Positions 33,989-48,931 are shown, counted from the stretch's first letter. The stretch: 64,000 bases of DNA from Xanthomonas bonasiae (GCF_017163705.1 NZ_JAFIWB010000003.1:62001-126000); one strand, 5' to 3'. Notes: a model not told the origin generated them from the sequence alone. Numbers and translations are program-made.

Positions 33989-35362
33989 TTATGAGCGCGT
34001 CGGCTTGGCCTTGTCAGCCCGTGCCTGCTCGCGTGCGGCGCGCAGCCGGTCGAGCTTGTCCTTGAGCTTGATCTCCAGGCCGCGCTCCACCGGCCGGTAG
34101 TACACGCGCTCGCCCATCGCATCCGGAAACCCGGTCTGGTCCAGGGCGATGCCGCCTTCGGCATCGTGGTCGTACTGGTAGTGCTCGCCGTAGCCGAGGG
34201 TCTTCATCAGCTTGGTCGGCGCGTTGCGCAGATGCAGCGGCACCTCCTGGGTACCGCTCTCGCGCACTTCGGCCTTGGCCTGGTTGAACGCGGCGTAGCC
34301 GGCGTTGGACTTGGCGGTGCTGGCCAGGTACAGCACCAGTTGCGCGAAGGCCAGTTCGCCTTCCGGGCTGCCCAGCCGCTCGTAGATGTCCCAGGCTTCC
34401 AGCGCCATCTGCTGGGCGCGCGGATCGGCCAGGCCGATGTCCTCGATCGCCATGCGGGTCAGCCGCCGCGCCAGGTAGGCCGGATCGCAGCCGCCGTCGA
34501 GCATGCGCGTCAGCCAGTACAGCGCCGCATCCGGGTTGGAGCTGCGCACCGACTTGTGCAGCGCCGAGATCTGGTCGTAGAACTGCTCGCCGCCCTTGTC
34601 GAAGCGGCGGGTGCGGTCGGCCAGCACCTGCAGCAGGGTCTGCGGGGTGATCTCGCCGTCCTCGCCCTGGGCCAGCTCGGCGGCGATCTCCAGCAGGGTC
34701 AGCGCACGCCGCACGTCGCCGTCGGCGGCGCTGGCGATCTCCAGCAGCGCGGCGTCCGAGACCTGGATCGCGTCCTCGCCCAGGCCGCGCTCGCTGTCGT
34801 GCAGCGCACGCTGCAGCGCCTCGACGATGTCCTGCGGCGACACCGATTCCAGCACGTGCACGCGGCAGCGCGAGAGCAGCGCCGAGTTCAGTTCGAACGA
34901 CGGGTTCTCGGTGGTGGCGCCGACGAACAGGATGGTGCCGCGCTCGATGTGCGGCAGGAACGCGTCCTGCTGCGCCTTGTTGAAACGGTGCACCTCGTCC
35001 ACGAACAACACCGTGCGGCGCCCGTCGGCGAAGCGCTGCGCGGCCTCGGCCAGCACCAGCCGCACCTCCGGCAGGCCCGACAGCACCGCCGAGATCGCCT
35101 TGAACTCGGCCTCGGCATAGTGCGCCAGCAGCAGCGCCAGGGTGGTCTTGCCGCAGCCGGGCGGTCCCCACAGGATCATCGAATGCACGCGCCCGGACTC
35201 GACCGCGCGGCGCAGCGCGCTGGCCGGGGCCAGCAGGCGTTTCTGCCCGACCATTTCGTCCAGCGTGCGCGGGCGCATGCGCTCGGCCAGCGGGCGCATC
35301 GCATCGCGATCGACGCTCAGCAGGTCGGGGGTATCGGGGGCGAGGAGTCTGCGCTTGGCCAC
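33989..35362 (-). CDS. rarA: replication-associated recombination protein RarA/MgsA
   Basis: A 457-residue AAA+ ATPase. Walker A is WGPPGCGKTTLALL at about residue 66; Walker B is TVLFVDEVHRF at about 117; sensor 1 is GATTENPSF. The C-terminal MgsA part includes WLTRMLDGGCDPAYLARRLTRMAIEDIGLADP. RarA acts at stalled replication forks with SSB. It is transcribed towards the crcB unit. Full family length. Confidence 0.95.
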   Translation of the reverse strand: MAKRRLLAPDTPDLLSVDRDAMRPLAERMRPRTLDEMVGQKRLLAPASALRRAVESGRVHSMILWGPPGCGKTTLALLLAHYAEAEFKAISAVLSGLPEVRLVLAEAAQRFADGRRTVLFVDEVHRFNKAQQDAFLPHIERGTILFVGATTENPSFELNSALLSRCRVHVLESVSPQDIVEALQRALHDSERGLGEDAIQVSDAALLEIASAADGDVRRALTLLEIAAELAQGEDGEITPQTLLQVLADRTRRFDKGGEQFYDQISALHKSVRSSNPDAALYWLTRMLDGGCDPAYLARRLTRMAIEDIGLADPRAQQMALEAWDIYERLGSPEGELAFAQLVLYLASTAKSNAGYAAFNQAKAEVRESGTQEVPLHLRNAPTKLMKTLGYGEHYQYDHDAEGGIALDQTGFPDAMGERVYYRPVERGLEIKLKDKLDRLRAAREQARADKAKPTRS

Positions 35363-35480
35363 CTGCGCATTCTATCGCCGGCGCGTGCAGGCCGCGCGTT
35401 GCCGGTGGCGCCGGCAGCGCAAACCGGCGCCGCGCTGTCGCTACAATCCGTTGCGTTCCCCCTGCCCCGCGAGTGCCCCG

Positions 35481-36587
35481 ATGAGCCACCACCGCACGCT
35501 GGACGCCTTCACCCATGCGCACGACTTCCTCGGCGATCGCCACGAGCGCAATGCGCGCCGGACCTGGGCGGTGGTCGCGCTGACCGCGGCGATGATGCTG
35601 GTGGAGATCGTCGCCGGCTGGTGGACCGGCTCGATGGCGCTGCTCGCCGACGGCATGCACATGGCCACCCATGCCGGGGCGCTGTCGATCGCCGGCTTCG
35701 CCTACTGGTTCGCGCGCCGCCACCGGCACGATCCGCGCTTCAGCTTCGGCACCGGCAAGGTCGGCGACCTGGCCGGGTTCTGCAGCGCGCTGATCCTGGC
35801 CCTGATCGCGCTCGGCATCGGCGTGGAGTCGGCGCTGCGCCTGGCGCAGCCGGTCCACATCGCCTACGACGAGGCGATCTGGATCGCGTCCTTGGGCCTG
35901 TTGGTGAACCTGGTCAGCGCCTGGATGCTCGGTGCCGACCATCACCATGGTCACGATCACAGCCACGATCACGATCACAGCCACGATCACGGGCACGGCC
36001 ATTCCCACGCGGCGCAGGCGTCGGCCGCGCAGCGCCACGCACATCACGACCACGACCACGACCACGACGATCATGCACACGGGCACGGGCATGGGCACGA
36101 TCATGCCCACGCCCCTGGGCCCGACCATACGCATGGCAGCAGTGACCACGCCACGCACGCGCACACCGACAACAACCTGCGCTCGGCCTACGTGCACATG
36201 CTGGCCGATGCGCTGACCTCGGTGCTGGCGATCGTGGCCCTGCTGCTGGCCAAGACCCTGGGCTGGCTGTGGATGGACGCGCTGATGGGCATCGTCGGCG
36301 CCATCGTCATCGCGCGCTGGTCGCTGGGCTTGTTGCGCGACACCGGCGCGGTGCTGCTCGACGCCTCGGCGCCGGCCGCCTTGCAGGCGCAGATCCGGCA
36401 ACGCCTGGAACAGGACGACGAGCGCATCGCCGACCTGCACGTGTGGCGGATCGGTCCCGGCCAGCATGCGGCGATCGTGTCGCTGGTGACCCACCGGCCG
36501 CGGCCGGCGGCGTTCTATCACGCGCGCCTGGAAGGCGTGGCGACACTGGGGCACGTCAGCATCGAAGTGCAGACCTGCCCCGATTGA
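35481..36587 (+). CDS. dmeF: cation diffusion facilitator, DmeF-like, with His-rich loop
   Basis: A 368-residue CDF exporter. Metal site A is in MALLADGMHMATHAGAL (about residue 50), and the second half in AYVHMLADALTSVLAI (about 235). Between helices 4 and 5, residues about 150-230, lies a loop with dozens of His and Asp in HDHDHSHDHGHGHSH-type repeats. This loop and the overall pattern suggest the DmeF (cobalt/nickel) group; zinc is possible. The C-terminal cytoplasmic domain (RIADLHVWRIGPGQHAAIVSL) is complete. Confidence 0.88.
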   Translation: MSHHRTLDAFTHAHDFLGDRHERNARRTWAVVALTAAMMLVEIVAGWWTGSMALLADGMHMATHAGALSIAGFAYWFARRHRHDPRFSFGTGKVGDLAGFCSALILALIALGIGVESALRLAQPVHIAYDEAIWIASLGLLVNLVSAWMLGADHHHGHDHSHDHDHSHDHGHGHSHAAQASAAQRHAHHDHDHDHDDHAHGHGHGHDHAHAPGPDHTHGSSDHATHAHTDNNLRSAYVHMLADALTSVLAIVALLLAKTLGWLWMDALMGIVGAIVIARWSLGLLRDTGAVLLDASAPAALQAQIRQRLEQDDERIADLHVWRIGPGQHAAIVSLVTHRPRPAAFYHARLEGVATLGHVSIEVQTCPD

Positions 36588-36623
36588 GCCGGCCCGGCGT
36601 GGCCGCAGCCGGCGTTCGGCGCC

Positions 36624-37250
36624 TCAGCGGTCGCCGACCACGTCCACGTCCTTGTCCGGCACGTAGCGGAAGGTGCCGGCGGCGAAGGCCGGGTTGCGCT
36701 TCCAGCCGCTGAAGCTGATCTCGGTGCGCTGGCCGACCGCATCGACCACCTCCATCCGCGCCAGGCCGTTTCCGTCGAAGCCGAGCTTGGCGATCTGGAA
36801 GCTGGCCTCGGTGTCCACCTTCGGCGTCATCGACAGCCACTGCAGGCCGTCGCGCGCCACCGCTTCCTCGCTGACGTCGTACTGGCGGTCCAGCTTGCCC
36901 GGGTCGATCAGCGCGGTCAGCGGGCTGTTCTGCTCCTCGGCGCCCTGGGTGCGCACGGTGACCTGCTTCAGGTCCGGATCGTAGACCCAGACCTTGGCGC
37001 CGTCGGCGACGATCAGCTGCGTATAGGGCTTGCGGTATTCCCAGCGGAACAGGCGCGGCGCCGACAGCGCGACGCGGCCGCTGGCGGTTTCCTTCAGCGC
37101 GCCCTTGCCGTCATAGACTTTCTGCGCGAACTGGCCGTCCAGGCCCTTGAGCCCGCGGGTGAAGGTGTTCAGGTCGTCGCGCGCGCCGGCGAAGGCGCTG
37201 CCGGCCAGCAGCGCGCTGGCGAGGACGGTATAGCGGAGTGTGCGAAGCAT
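36624..37250 (-). CDS. lolA: outer-membrane lipoprotein carrier protein LolA
   Basis: A 208-residue periplasmic protein with a signal peptide (MLRTLRYTVLASALLAGSAFA). The family core FRWEYRKPYTQLIVADGAKVWVYDPDLKQVTVR is at about residues 67-100. LolA shuttles lipoproteins from the inner membrane to LolB. It lies downstream of ftsK and the DUF3857 gene, an order common in Xanthomonas (ftsK then lolA then rarA). Confidence 0.93.
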   Translation of the reverse strand: MLRTLRYTVLASALLAGSAFAGARDDLNTFTRGLKGLDGQFAQKVYDGKGALKETASGRVALSAPRLFRWEYRKPYTQLIVADGAKVWVYDPDLKQVTVRTQGAEEQNSPLTALIDPGKLDRQYDVSEEAVARDGLQWLSMTPKVDTEASFQIAKLGFDGNGLARMEVVDAVGQRTEISFSGWKRNPAFAAGTFRYVPDKDVDVVGDR

Positions 37251-37324
37251 GCGGATGGGGTTCCGGATGGAGTGTGGGAAGTGTGCCGCGAACAAGCTGA
37301 ATAGGCGATCAGACCCCGATGCGC

Positions 37325-39274
37325 TCAGTGCCCGGTCTGCATGCGGCCGAGGTCGCCGTACAGGATCTGGCCGCGGAAGCCGCGCCGCACCTGCTGGTAC
37401 AGCTCGCGGAACGCGGCGTAGTCCTGCGGCTGGCACAGCGCCTGCGGGCCATGCACCGCACGCCGGTGCAGCGTGTGCGTGGCGACCACCGTCTGCCCGT
37501 CGCGCACCCAGGTCGCGGCGTATTCGCCGGCGGCGTTGCGGAAATGGGTGTCGGCCGGGATCGCGATGATCGGCACGCTGTCCGGGAAGGTCAGCCGGTA
37601 GGTCTCGCTGCGCGCGTTGTCGTTGCAGTAGAACGGGGTCAGGTTGCGCTCGGCCGAGGTAGTCGCATAGACCCCGCGCACCGAATCGGCGCCGGGCATC
37701 TGCGGCAGGGTCATGCCGCCGACCACGCCGAAGTCGACGTAGTCGCTGGCACGGAACCGGTAGGCGTAGCCGAACGGCCGGCTCAGGTCCTGCGGCGCGC
37801 CCTGCAGCTCCAGTTCGCCGCTGCCGTCGAAGCCGGACGCGGCCAGGATCGATTCCTCGATGCGGGTGCGGTTCTGCGTATTGAGCTGCACGAACATGGT
37901 GCGCAGGCCGATCTCGCCGATCTGGCCGCTGTCCAGCCGGGTGGTGCCGCTCAGGCTGCCGTCGGCGGCGAAGCGGTAGTCGGCCTCGGCCTGGTACAGG
38001 TTCAGCCGCGCATCGTTGGGCGGGGTCCGCGCCACGCTGCCGTCGACGGTGTGCAGCACCGGCACGCCGAGATCGCCGGCCGGCAGCTGGCCGAAGCGCG
38101 CGTAGGGATTGGTCGAGTCCACGTACAGCTTGAACTCGGGCAGATAGGTGATGGCGTGGTTGAAGCGGCCGAGCACCGGCACCTCGGGCAGGGTCGGCCC
38201 GCCTTCGGCGCCGATCAGCACCGGCGTGCTGGCGATGCCCTTGGCCGCCAGCAGCGCCTCCAGCACCACGGTGTGGTCCTTGCAGTCGCCGTAGTGGTTG
38301 TCGAGGATACTGTCGGCGCTGTTCGGCTCCAGCCCGCCGTTGCCCAGGTACACCGCCACGTAGCGGATGTTGCGCGCCACCCATTCGTACAGCGCCGCGG
38401 CCTGTGCGCGGCGGTCGCCGATGCCGGCGGTGATCTGCTCGGCGCGGGCGCGCACCTTCGGCGTGACCTGCGCGGCGACGCCGCTGCTGCGCTGGTAGGC
38501 CTGGCCCATCTGCGACCAGCGGCGGAAGCTGCTGGCCATGATGGTCGGGCTGAACTCCCAGGTCGCCGCCGCCCAGTTCTGGCTCTTCATCGGCTCGCGG
38601 CGCTGGTAGCGCCATTCCCAGCGCGCCTGCGCGCCGTCGATCTTCGGCGTGTCGGCGCCGTCCACCCCGCGCGTGGACACGTGCATCGGCATGCGCCGCG
38701 GCGCGACCAGGGTCACCGTCGCGTCGTCGTACTGGGAGAACACGCTGAAGGTCTCCCACAGGCTGAAATAGCCCGGGAAGTACGGCACGGTCTGGGTGCG
38801 GCGCACCCGGTACACCAGCCGCGTGCCCGGCATCAGGTTGGGGAACACCACCACCTTGACCTTGCGGTCGGCGTACATCGCCGCCGAGGCGCTGGAGTAG
38901 CTTTCCTGGGTGTAGATCTTGTCGGCCGGCACGTCGTGGCGCAGCCCGTCCGGGGTGATCGCGTAGGCCGCCAGCACCTCCAGCGTCTCCAGCTTCTCGC
39001 TGTAGCTCAGCCGCACCTGGCTGAACTTGTCCACGCCGGCCTTGGTCTTCAGCAGCAGCTCGTACTCGTCGGTCTCCACGCTGCTGGCGTCGTCGCGCAC
39101 CTCGTAGTCGGCGCGGTAGCGCACGTAGCTGTAGTTGTTGGCGACTTCGGGCGTGGCCGCTGCAGGGCTGGCCGCTGCGGCGGCAGCGGCTGGCGGCTGC
39201 GCGGCGGCGGCGGATCCGGCCACGGCAAGGACGGCGCACAGCAACAGGCGCACGGTGCAGGCGGTTCGGGACAT
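37325..39274 (-). CDS. DUF3857/transglutaminase-like periplasmic protein
   Basis: A 649-residue exported protein with a signal peptide ending in SAAAAQ and an Ala-rich linker. The DUF3857 domain spans about residues 60-210 (YSYVRYRADYEVRDD onwards). The transglutaminase-like core has a visible Cys-His-Asp triad: HYGDCKDHTV (about 327), RFNHAITYL (about 373) and YVDSTNPY (about 386). Its role is unknown in Xanthomonas; relatives may act on cell-envelope peptides. It lies between ftsK and lolA. Confidence 0.85.
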   Translation of the reverse strand: MSRTACTVRLLLCAVLAVAGSAAAAQPPAAAAAAASPAAATPEVANNYSYVRYRADYEVRDDASSVETDEYELLLKTKAGVDKFSQVRLSYSEKLETLEVLAAYAITPDGLRHDVPADKIYTQESYSSASAAMYADRKVKVVVFPNLMPGTRLVYRVRRTQTVPYFPGYFSLWETFSVFSQYDDATVTLVAPRRMPMHVSTRGVDGADTPKIDGAQARWEWRYQRREPMKSQNWAAATWEFSPTIMASSFRRWSQMGQAYQRSSGVAAQVTPKVRARAEQITAGIGDRRAQAAALYEWVARNIRYVAVYLGNGGLEPNSADSILDNHYGDCKDHTVVLEALLAAKGIASTPVLIGAEGGPTLPEVPVLGRFNHAITYLPEFKLYVDSTNPYARFGQLPAGDLGVPVLHTVDGSVARTPPNDARLNLYQAEADYRFAADGSLSGTTRLDSGQIGEIGLRTMFVQLNTQNRTRIEESILAASGFDGSGELELQGAPQDLSRPFGYAYRFRASDYVDFGVVGGMTLPQMPGADSVRGVYATTSAERNLTPFYCNDNARSETYRLTFPDSVPIIAIPADTHFRNAAGEYAATWVRDGQTVVATHTLHRRAVHGPQALCQPQDYAAFRELYQQVRRGFRGQILYGDLGRMQTGH

Positions 39275-39375
39275 CGGCAACGGCAGCGGGCGGGAACGGC
39301 CGCCAGCATCGCATGCGGCGCTGCGCCGGGTGGTTCCGATGGCCGGGAACCGGGATGCGGGCCGCGTCGCGCGTC

Positions 39376-41730
<2,355 letters not shown>

Positions 41731-41935
41731 GCTATGACCAGACCTTAGAAATACACCGTTAGTGATTGATAATAAACGAATCGGATCGGCATTTCAGCAG
41801 TCGGCACCGGATCGGCAGGCGAAGCCTGAATCGTCCAGCGCCCTCTTCCCCACCGCGACGCGGCGGCATGGACACGCGGCGGGCGCAAGGCGGCGCGCTG
41901 GCCGCAGGCCGCAGCGTTCTCGCCACGCGGCTTGA

Positions 41936-43874
<1,939 letters not shown>

Positions 43875-43878
<4 letters not shown>

Positions 43879-44999
43879 CCCAGCAGGTACGCTGGCTGCA
43901 CCGGCTCGACGAGGTCGCCGCGTCCGCTTGGGACGCCCTGCACGACGGCCGCAACCCGTTCGTCGCGCACGCGTTCCTGGCCGGCCTGGAACGGCATGGC
44001 TGCCTGCGCCCGGACTGGGGCTGGAATCCGCTACACCTGACCCTGTGGGACGGCGACGCGCTGGTCGCCGCTGCGCCGGGGTACCTGAAGACCAACTCGC
44101 ACGGCGAATTCGTGTTCGACCATGCCTGGGCGCATGCCTATGCGCGCTACGGCCAGGACTATTTCCCGAAATGGCTGTGCGCGGTGCCGTATTCACCGGT
44201 GACCGGACCGCGCCTGCTGGCGCGCGACAGCGCCGGCCGCCAGGCGCTGCTGGCGGCGATGCAGGCGTTGACCCAGGCCAGCGGCCTGTCCTCGGCGCAC
44301 GTGAACTTCCACAGCGCCGACGAGGACGCCGCGTTCGGCGACGACTGGCTGGCGCGCAGCGACGTGCAGTACCAGTGGCACAACGACGCCGGCTGGACCG
44401 AGTTCGATGCCTACCTGGCGGCGATGGACCACAAGCGGCGCAAGAACATCCGCCAGGAGCGGGCCAAGGTGCAGCGCGCCGGCATCGGCTTCCGCGTCGT
44501 GCACGGCGACGAGGCCAGCGCCGCCGACCTGCAGGCGATGTACGCGTTCTACCTGCGCACCTTCGACGACTACGGCAACTCGCCGGCGCTGACGCTGGAG
44601 TTCTTCTCGCATCTTGCGCGAGAAATGCCGCGTAATTTCCTGATATTCCTAGCCATTCTGGATGAAACGCCGGTAGCCGGAGCGCTGTGCCTGCGCGGTG
44701 GCGACACCTTGTACGGCCGCTACTGGGGCGGCGACACCCTGCCCGGCCTGCACTTCGAGACCTGCTACTACCAGGGCGTCGACTACTGCCTGCGCGAAGG
44801 CCTGACCCGGTTCGAGCCCGGCGCGCAGGGCGAGCACAAGATCGCCCGCGGCTTCCTGCCGCGGCTGGTGCGCAGCCGCCACTGGATCGCCGACCCCGGC
44901 TTCCGCGCGCCGCTGGCCGACTGGTGCGCGGAGGAAACCGCAGCGGTGCGCCAGCATGCGGCGACCCTGCTGCGGCACTCGCCGTTCCGCCAGGACTGA
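43875..44999 (+). CDS. GNAT-family N-acetyltransferase, FemAB-like
   Basis: A 374-residue protein of the PF04339 type. Visible family motifs are NPFVAHAFLAGLERHGC near the start, DHAWAHAYARYGQDYFPKW in the middle and DHKRRKNIRQERAKV, FDDYGNSPALTLEFF and GEHKIARGFLP in the C-terminal GNAT half. It is conserved in many proteobacteria next to aat, as here, but its substrate is not established. Confidence 0.88.
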
Positions 45000-45029
45000 A
45001 CCGCCCGCCCGATCGGCTACCCTGCGCCG

Positions 45030-45767
45030 ATGCGCCGTCTCCCTGCCCTGCTTGCCGCCGATCCGGCCGCCCCGTTCCCGCCCGCGGCGAGCGCGCTGCG
45101 CGAACCGGAAGGCCTGCTCGCGATCGGCGGCGACCTGACCCCGACGCGCCTGCTCAATGCCTACGCGCACGGCATCTTCCCCTGGTACTCGGACGGCGAT
45201 CCGATCCTGTGGTGGAGCCCGGACCCGCGCACCGTGTTCCGCAGCGACGGGGTGCGGCTGTCCTCGCGCTTCCGCCGTTCGCTGCGCCACTCGCCGTGGC
45301 GGGTGCGCGCCGACACCGCGTTCGCGCAGGTGATCGCGGCCTGCGCGCAGGCACCGCGCCGCGGCCAGGACGGGACCTGGATCACCGCCGAGATGACCGC
45401 CGCCTATGTTGCCCTGCATCGCGCCGGGCACGCGCACTCGGTGGAGGTGTTCGACGGCGAGGCACTGGTCGGCGGCATCTACGGCGTGGCGCGCGGACGC
45501 ATGTTCTTCGGCGAAAGCATGTTCAGCGCGCGCAGCGGCGGTTCCAAGGTGGCGCTGGCGGCATTGGCCAGGCGCCTGCATGGCTGGGGCTGGCCGCTGA
45601 TCGATGCCCAGGTCGAGAACGACCACCTGCTCAGCCTCGGCGCCGAGCGCTGGCCGCGTGCCGCGTTCCTCGACGCGATCGCCGCACTGGTGGCCGAGCC
45701 CGGCCCGGCCGGCCCGTGGACGCCGCGTTTCGGCGAACTGGCGGCCGCGGAACTGGCCTTGCCCTGA
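45030..45767 (+). CDS. aat: leucyl/phenylalanyl-tRNA-protein transferase
   Basis: A 245-residue enzyme with family motifs EGLLAIGGDLTPTRLLNAYAHGIFPWYSDGDPILWWSPDPR near the start and GGIYGVARGRMFFGESMFS at about residue 150. It adds Leu or Phe to N-terminal Arg/Lys, creating an N-degron read by ClpS and ClpAP. The clpS and clpA genes are only 1-3 kb away. Full length. Confidence 0.95.
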   Translation: MRRLPALLAADPAAPFPPAASALREPEGLLAIGGDLTPTRLLNAYAHGIFPWYSDGDPILWWSPDPRTVFRSDGVRLSSRFRRSLRHSPWRVRADTAFAQVIAACAQAPRRGQDGTWITAEMTAAYVALHRAGHAHSVEVFDGEALVGGIYGVARGRMFFGESMFSARSGGSKVALAALARRLHGWGWPLIDAQVENDHLLSLGAERWPRAAFLDAIAALVAEPGPAGPWTPRFGELAAAELALP

Positions 45768-45785
45768 GCCGCATTAACGCAAACT

Positions 45786-45814
45786 TTGCATGCTGCGGCC
45801 GAGGCGAGTAAAAT
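45786..45814 (+). promoter_or_regulatory. sigma-70-like promoter of infA
   Basis: TTGCAT (45786-45791) and TAAAAT (45809-45814) are separated by 17 bases and lie 48 bases before the infA ATG. It is a better match to the sigma-70 consensus than most of this GC-rich window. Prediction from sequence only. Confidence 0.5.
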
Positions 45815-45861
45815 CCCCGCTCTTAAGGCCTTTGGCCGCACGCGAAATCGCACAGGATTAC

Positions 45862-46080
45862 ATGTCGAAAGACGACTCCATCGAATTCGAAGGCACCGTC
45901 AGCGAGACGTTGCCCAATACCACCTTCCGGGTCAAGCTGGAAAACGGGCACGAGATCATCGCCCACATCTCCGGACGCATGCGCAAGAACTACATCCGCA
46001 TCCTGACCGGCGACCGGGTGAAGGTCGAGATGACCCCGTACGATCTGACCAAGGGTCGTATCACCTACCGCATGAAGTGA
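45862..46080 (+). CDS. infA: translation initiation factor IF-1
   Basis: A 72-residue S1-like OB-fold protein beginning [20 protein letters not shown], with [21 protein letters not shown] and the C-terminal [10 protein letters not shown]. It binds the 30S A-site region. Length and sequence are standard. It is followed by two hairpins. Confidence 0.97.
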   Translation: MSKDDSIEFEGTVSETLPNTTFRVKLENGHEIIAHISGRMRKNYIRILTGDRVKVEMTPYDLTKGRITYRMK

Positions 46081-46102
46081 CCGCCCCGCAGCGGTTGTAA
46101 GA

Positions 46103-46123
46103 AAGGCGGCCACCGGCCGCCTT
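46103..46123 (+). terminator. terminator hairpin after infA
   Basis: AAGGCGGCC and GGCCGCCTT form a perfect 9-base stem with an ACC loop, 22 bases after the infA stop, followed by CTCGTCTC. It sits between convergent infA and clpA and could serve both. Confidence 0.7.
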
Positions 46124-46147
46124 CTCGTCTCTCATCGGTGACATCGC

Positions 46148-46176
46148 AAGGCGACTGCAGGGTCTGCAGCCGCCTT
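46148..46176 (-). terminator. second hairpin between infA and clpA
   Basis: AAGGCG-A-CTGCAG pairs with CTGCAG-C-CGCCTT around a GGT loop, a 13-position stem with one mismatch. It lies 28 bases beyond the clpA stop on the minus strand and is probably its terminator. It shares the AAGGCG/CGCCTT ends with the infA hairpin. Confidence 0.6.
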
Positions 46177-46204
46177 CTGTCGTGCCTGGCGTTCTAGCGC
46201 GCCA

Positions 46205-48487
46205 TCACTCCACGGTTGCCGGCAGCAGGCGCTCCGGCTCGGCCTGGGTGTCCACCACCAGCTCGCCGTCCTGCACGTCGATGGTGACGCGGCCGCCGCC
46301 GACCAGCTTGCCGAACAGCAGCTCGTCCGCCAGCGGGCGCTTGACCTTGTCCTGGATCACCCGCGCCATCGGCCGCGCGCCCATCAGCGGGTCGAAGCCG
46401 TGCTGGGCCAGCCAGTCGCGCGCGGTCGGCGTGGCCGACAGCGACACGTGCTTCTCCTGCAGCAACATCTCCAGTTCGATGATGAACTTGTCGACCACGC
46501 GCAGGATGTGGCTGAACGCCAGCGGCTGGAACTGCACCACCGCGTCCAGGCGGTTGCGGAATTCCGGGGTGAAGCTGCGGCGGATGGTTTCCATCGCGTC
46601 GGTGGAATGGTCCTGCTTGGTGAAGCCGATCGAGCGCCGCGAGGCCTGGGTGGCACCGGCATTGGTGGTCATCACCAGGATCACGTTCTTGAAGTTGGCC
46701 TCGCGCCCGTTGGTGTCGGTCAGCACGCCGCGGTCCATGACCTGCAACAGGATGTTGAAGATGTCCGGATGCGCCTTCTCCACCTCGTCCAGCAGCAGCA
46801 CGCAGTGCGGGGTCTTGACGATCTTCTCGGTCAGCAGGCCGCCCTGGTCGAAGCCGACATAGCCGGGAGGCGCGCCGATCAGGCGGCTGATCGAATGCGG
46901 CTCCATGTACTCGGACATGTCGAAGCGCACCAGCTCGATGCCCAGCTGCAGCGCCAGCTGCTTGGTCACCTCGGTCTTGCCGACGCCGGTGGGGCCGGCG
47001 AACAGGAAGTTGCCGATCGGCTTTTCCGGATTGGCCAGGCCCGAACGCGCCAGCTTGATCGACGAGGCCAGCGTCTCGATCGCCGGATCCTGGCCGAAGA
47101 TCACCATCTTCAGGTTGCGCTCCAGGTGCTGCAGCACGTCCTTGTCGGTGGCGCTGACCTGCTTGGCCGGGATCCGCGCCATCTTGGCGACGATGGTCTC
47201 GATCTCCTCGATGTCGATCAGCTCCTTGCGCACGCCCTGCGGCAACAGCCGCTGGCGCGCGCCGGCCTCGTCCATTACGTCGATCGCCTTGTCCGGCAGC
47301 AGGCGGTCGCCGATGTGCTTCACCGACAGGTCCACCGCCGCCTGCAGCGCGTCGTCGGCGTAGGTCACGCCGTGGTGCGCCTCGTACTTGGGCTTCAGGC
47401 CCTGCAGGATCTCGAAGGTCTCGCCCACGGTCGGCTCGACGATGTCGATCTTCTGGAAGCGCCGCGCCAGCGCGCGGTCCTTCTCGAAGATGCCGCGGTA
47501 TTCCTGGAACGTGGTCGAGCCGATGCAGCGCAGATCGCCCGAGGCCAGCGCCGGCTTGATCAGGTTGGAGGCGTCCATGGTGCCGCCCGACGCCGAGCCG
47601 GCGCCGATGATGGTGTGGATCTCGTCGATGAACAGCACCGCGTTGGGCACCTTCTTCAGCGAGGTCAGCACGCCCTTCAGGCGCTTCTCGAAATCGCCGC
47701 GGTACTTGGTGCCGGCGACCAGCGCGCCCAGGTCCAGCGAGTAGATGACCGCGTCGGCCAGCACCTCGGGCACGCTGCCCTCGACGATGCGCTTGGCCAG
47801 GCCCTCGGCGATCGCGGTCTTGCCGACGCCGGCCTCGCCCACGTACAGCGGGTTGTTCTTGCGCCGGCGGCACAGCACCTGGATGGTGCGCTCGATCTCG
47901 TCGGCACGGCCGACCAGCGGGTCGATGCGGCCGTTGCGCGCCTGTTCGTTCAGGTTGCTGGCGTATTCGGCCAGCGCGTCGCCCTTGGGCTCGCCCTCGC
48001 CCGCCTCGCCCTTGGCTTCGCCGTCGGACGGCGCCGGGCTTTCGCCCTCCTCGCCGAGCTTGGCGATGCCGTGCGACAGGTAGTTGACGATGTCGAGCCG
48101 GGTGATGTCCTGCTGATTCAGGAAATACACCGCATGCGAATCCTTTTCGCCGAAGATCGCGACCAGCACGTTGGCGCCGGTGACCTCCTTCTTGCCCGAG
48201 GACTGCACGTGGTAGACCGCGCGCTGCAGCACCCGCTGGAAGCCCAGCGTGGGTTGCGTGTCGCGGCCGTCGTCTTCGGCCAGGCGCGACACCGAGGCTT
48301 CGATGGCCTGCTCCAGCTCGCCGCGCAGGCGTTCGGTATCGGCGCCGCAGGCTTTCAGCACCGCCTGCGCCGAGGGGTTGTCGAGCAATGCCAACAACAG
48401 GTGTTCGACCGTCATGAACTCGTGACGGGCTTCCCGGGCGCGCTTGTAGCACTGGCCGATGGTTTGCTCGAGATCTTTGCTGAACAT
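46205..48487 (-). CDS. clpA: ATP-dependent Clp protease ATPase ClpA
   Basis: A 760-residue Hsp100 unfoldase. The N-domain ([24 protein letters not shown]) is followed by D1 with Walker [16 protein letters not shown] (about residue 218) and D2 with [15 protein letters not shown] (about 495). It feeds substrates into ClpP and works with ClpS on N-degron proteins. A short Glu/Gly/Lys linker ([22 protein letters not shown] region) lies at about 150-175, typical of ClpA. It follows clpS by 123 bases. Confidence 0.96.
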   Translation of the reverse strand: MFSKDLEQTIGQCYKRAREARHEFMTVEHLLLALLDNPSAQAVLKACGADTERLRGELEQAIEASVSRLAEDDGRDTQPTLGFQRVLQRAVYHVQSSGKKEVTGANVLVAIFGEKDSHAVYFLNQQDITRLDIVNYLSHGIAKLGEEGESPAPSDGEAKGEAGEGEPKGDALAEYASNLNEQARNGRIDPLVGRADEIERTIQVLCRRRKNNPLYVGEAGVGKTAIAEGLAKRIVEGSVPEVLADAVIYSLDLGALVAGTKYRGDFEKRLKGVLTSLKKVPNAVLFIDEIHTIIGAGSASGGTMDASNLIKPALASGDLRCIGSTTFQEYRGIFEKDRALARRFQKIDIVEPTVGETFEILQGLKPKYEAHHGVTYADDALQAAVDLSVKHIGDRLLPDKAIDVMDEAGARQRLLPQGVRKELIDIEEIETIVAKMARIPAKQVSATDKDVLQHLERNLKMVIFGQDPAIETLASSIKLARSGLANPEKPIGNFLFAGPTGVGKTEVTKQLALQLGIELVRFDMSEYMEPHSISRLIGAPPGYVGFDQGGLLTEKIVKTPHCVLLLDEVEKAHPDIFNILLQVMDRGVLTDTNGREANFKNVILVMTTNAGATQASRRSIGFTKQDHSTDAMETIRRSFTPEFRNRLDAVVQFQPLAFSHILRVVDKFIIELEMLLQEKHVSLSATPTARDWLAQHGFDPLMGARPMARVIQDKVKRPLADELLFGKLVGGGRVTIDVQDGELVVDTQAEPERLLPATVE

Positions 48488-48610
48488 GGTTCACTCCGAC
48501 GTCTGTTGCCAACAATATGCGGCTGGAGTTGCGAATTTCCACAACCCTATCGGATCAGTGTGTTCAGACCGCGTTAGTCCGGGCAAACCGGTGACCGACG
48601 CTTACCAATA

Positions 48611-48931
48611 TCAGGCTTTTTCCATCGTGCACAACAGGGGATGCTGGTTCATCCGCGAAAACTCGTTGACCTGAGCTACCTTGGATTCAGCCACTTCGCG
48701 GGTGTACACCCCGCAAACGCCGCGGCCGCGGGTATGCACGTGCAGCATCACCTGCGTGGCCTTCTCCAGGTCCAGCGAGAAAAACTGCTGCAACACGGTC
48801 ACCACGAAGTCCATCGGGGTGTAGTCGTCGTTCAGCAACAGCACTTGGTACATCGGCGGGCGGGCGACTTCGGGCTTGCCGGTCTCCACCATTACGCCGT
48901 GGTCGTGGTCTGAAGAATTCTTGCGAGGCAT
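48611..48931 (-). CDS. clpS: ClpA adaptor ClpS
   Basis: A 106-residue adaptor with conserved [20 protein letters not shown] and the N-degron pocket residues in that segment, plus [17 protein letters not shown]. It delivers N-degron substrates to ClpAP. Order clpS-clpA is standard. ATG at 48931 is preferred, as frames upstream of it are not ClpS-like. Confidence 0.95.
   Translation of the reverse strand: MPRKNSSDHDHGVMVETGKPEVARPPMYQVLLLNDDYTPMDFVVTVLQQFFSLDLEKATQVMLHVHTRGRGVCGVYTREVAESKVAQVNEFSRMNQHPLLCTMEKA

Noticed and set aside
35941-36175. Short tandem DNA repeats that could suggest a CRISPR-like or minisatellite array
   Set aside because: They encode the His/Asp-rich loop of the CDF exporter in frame and have no spacer structure.
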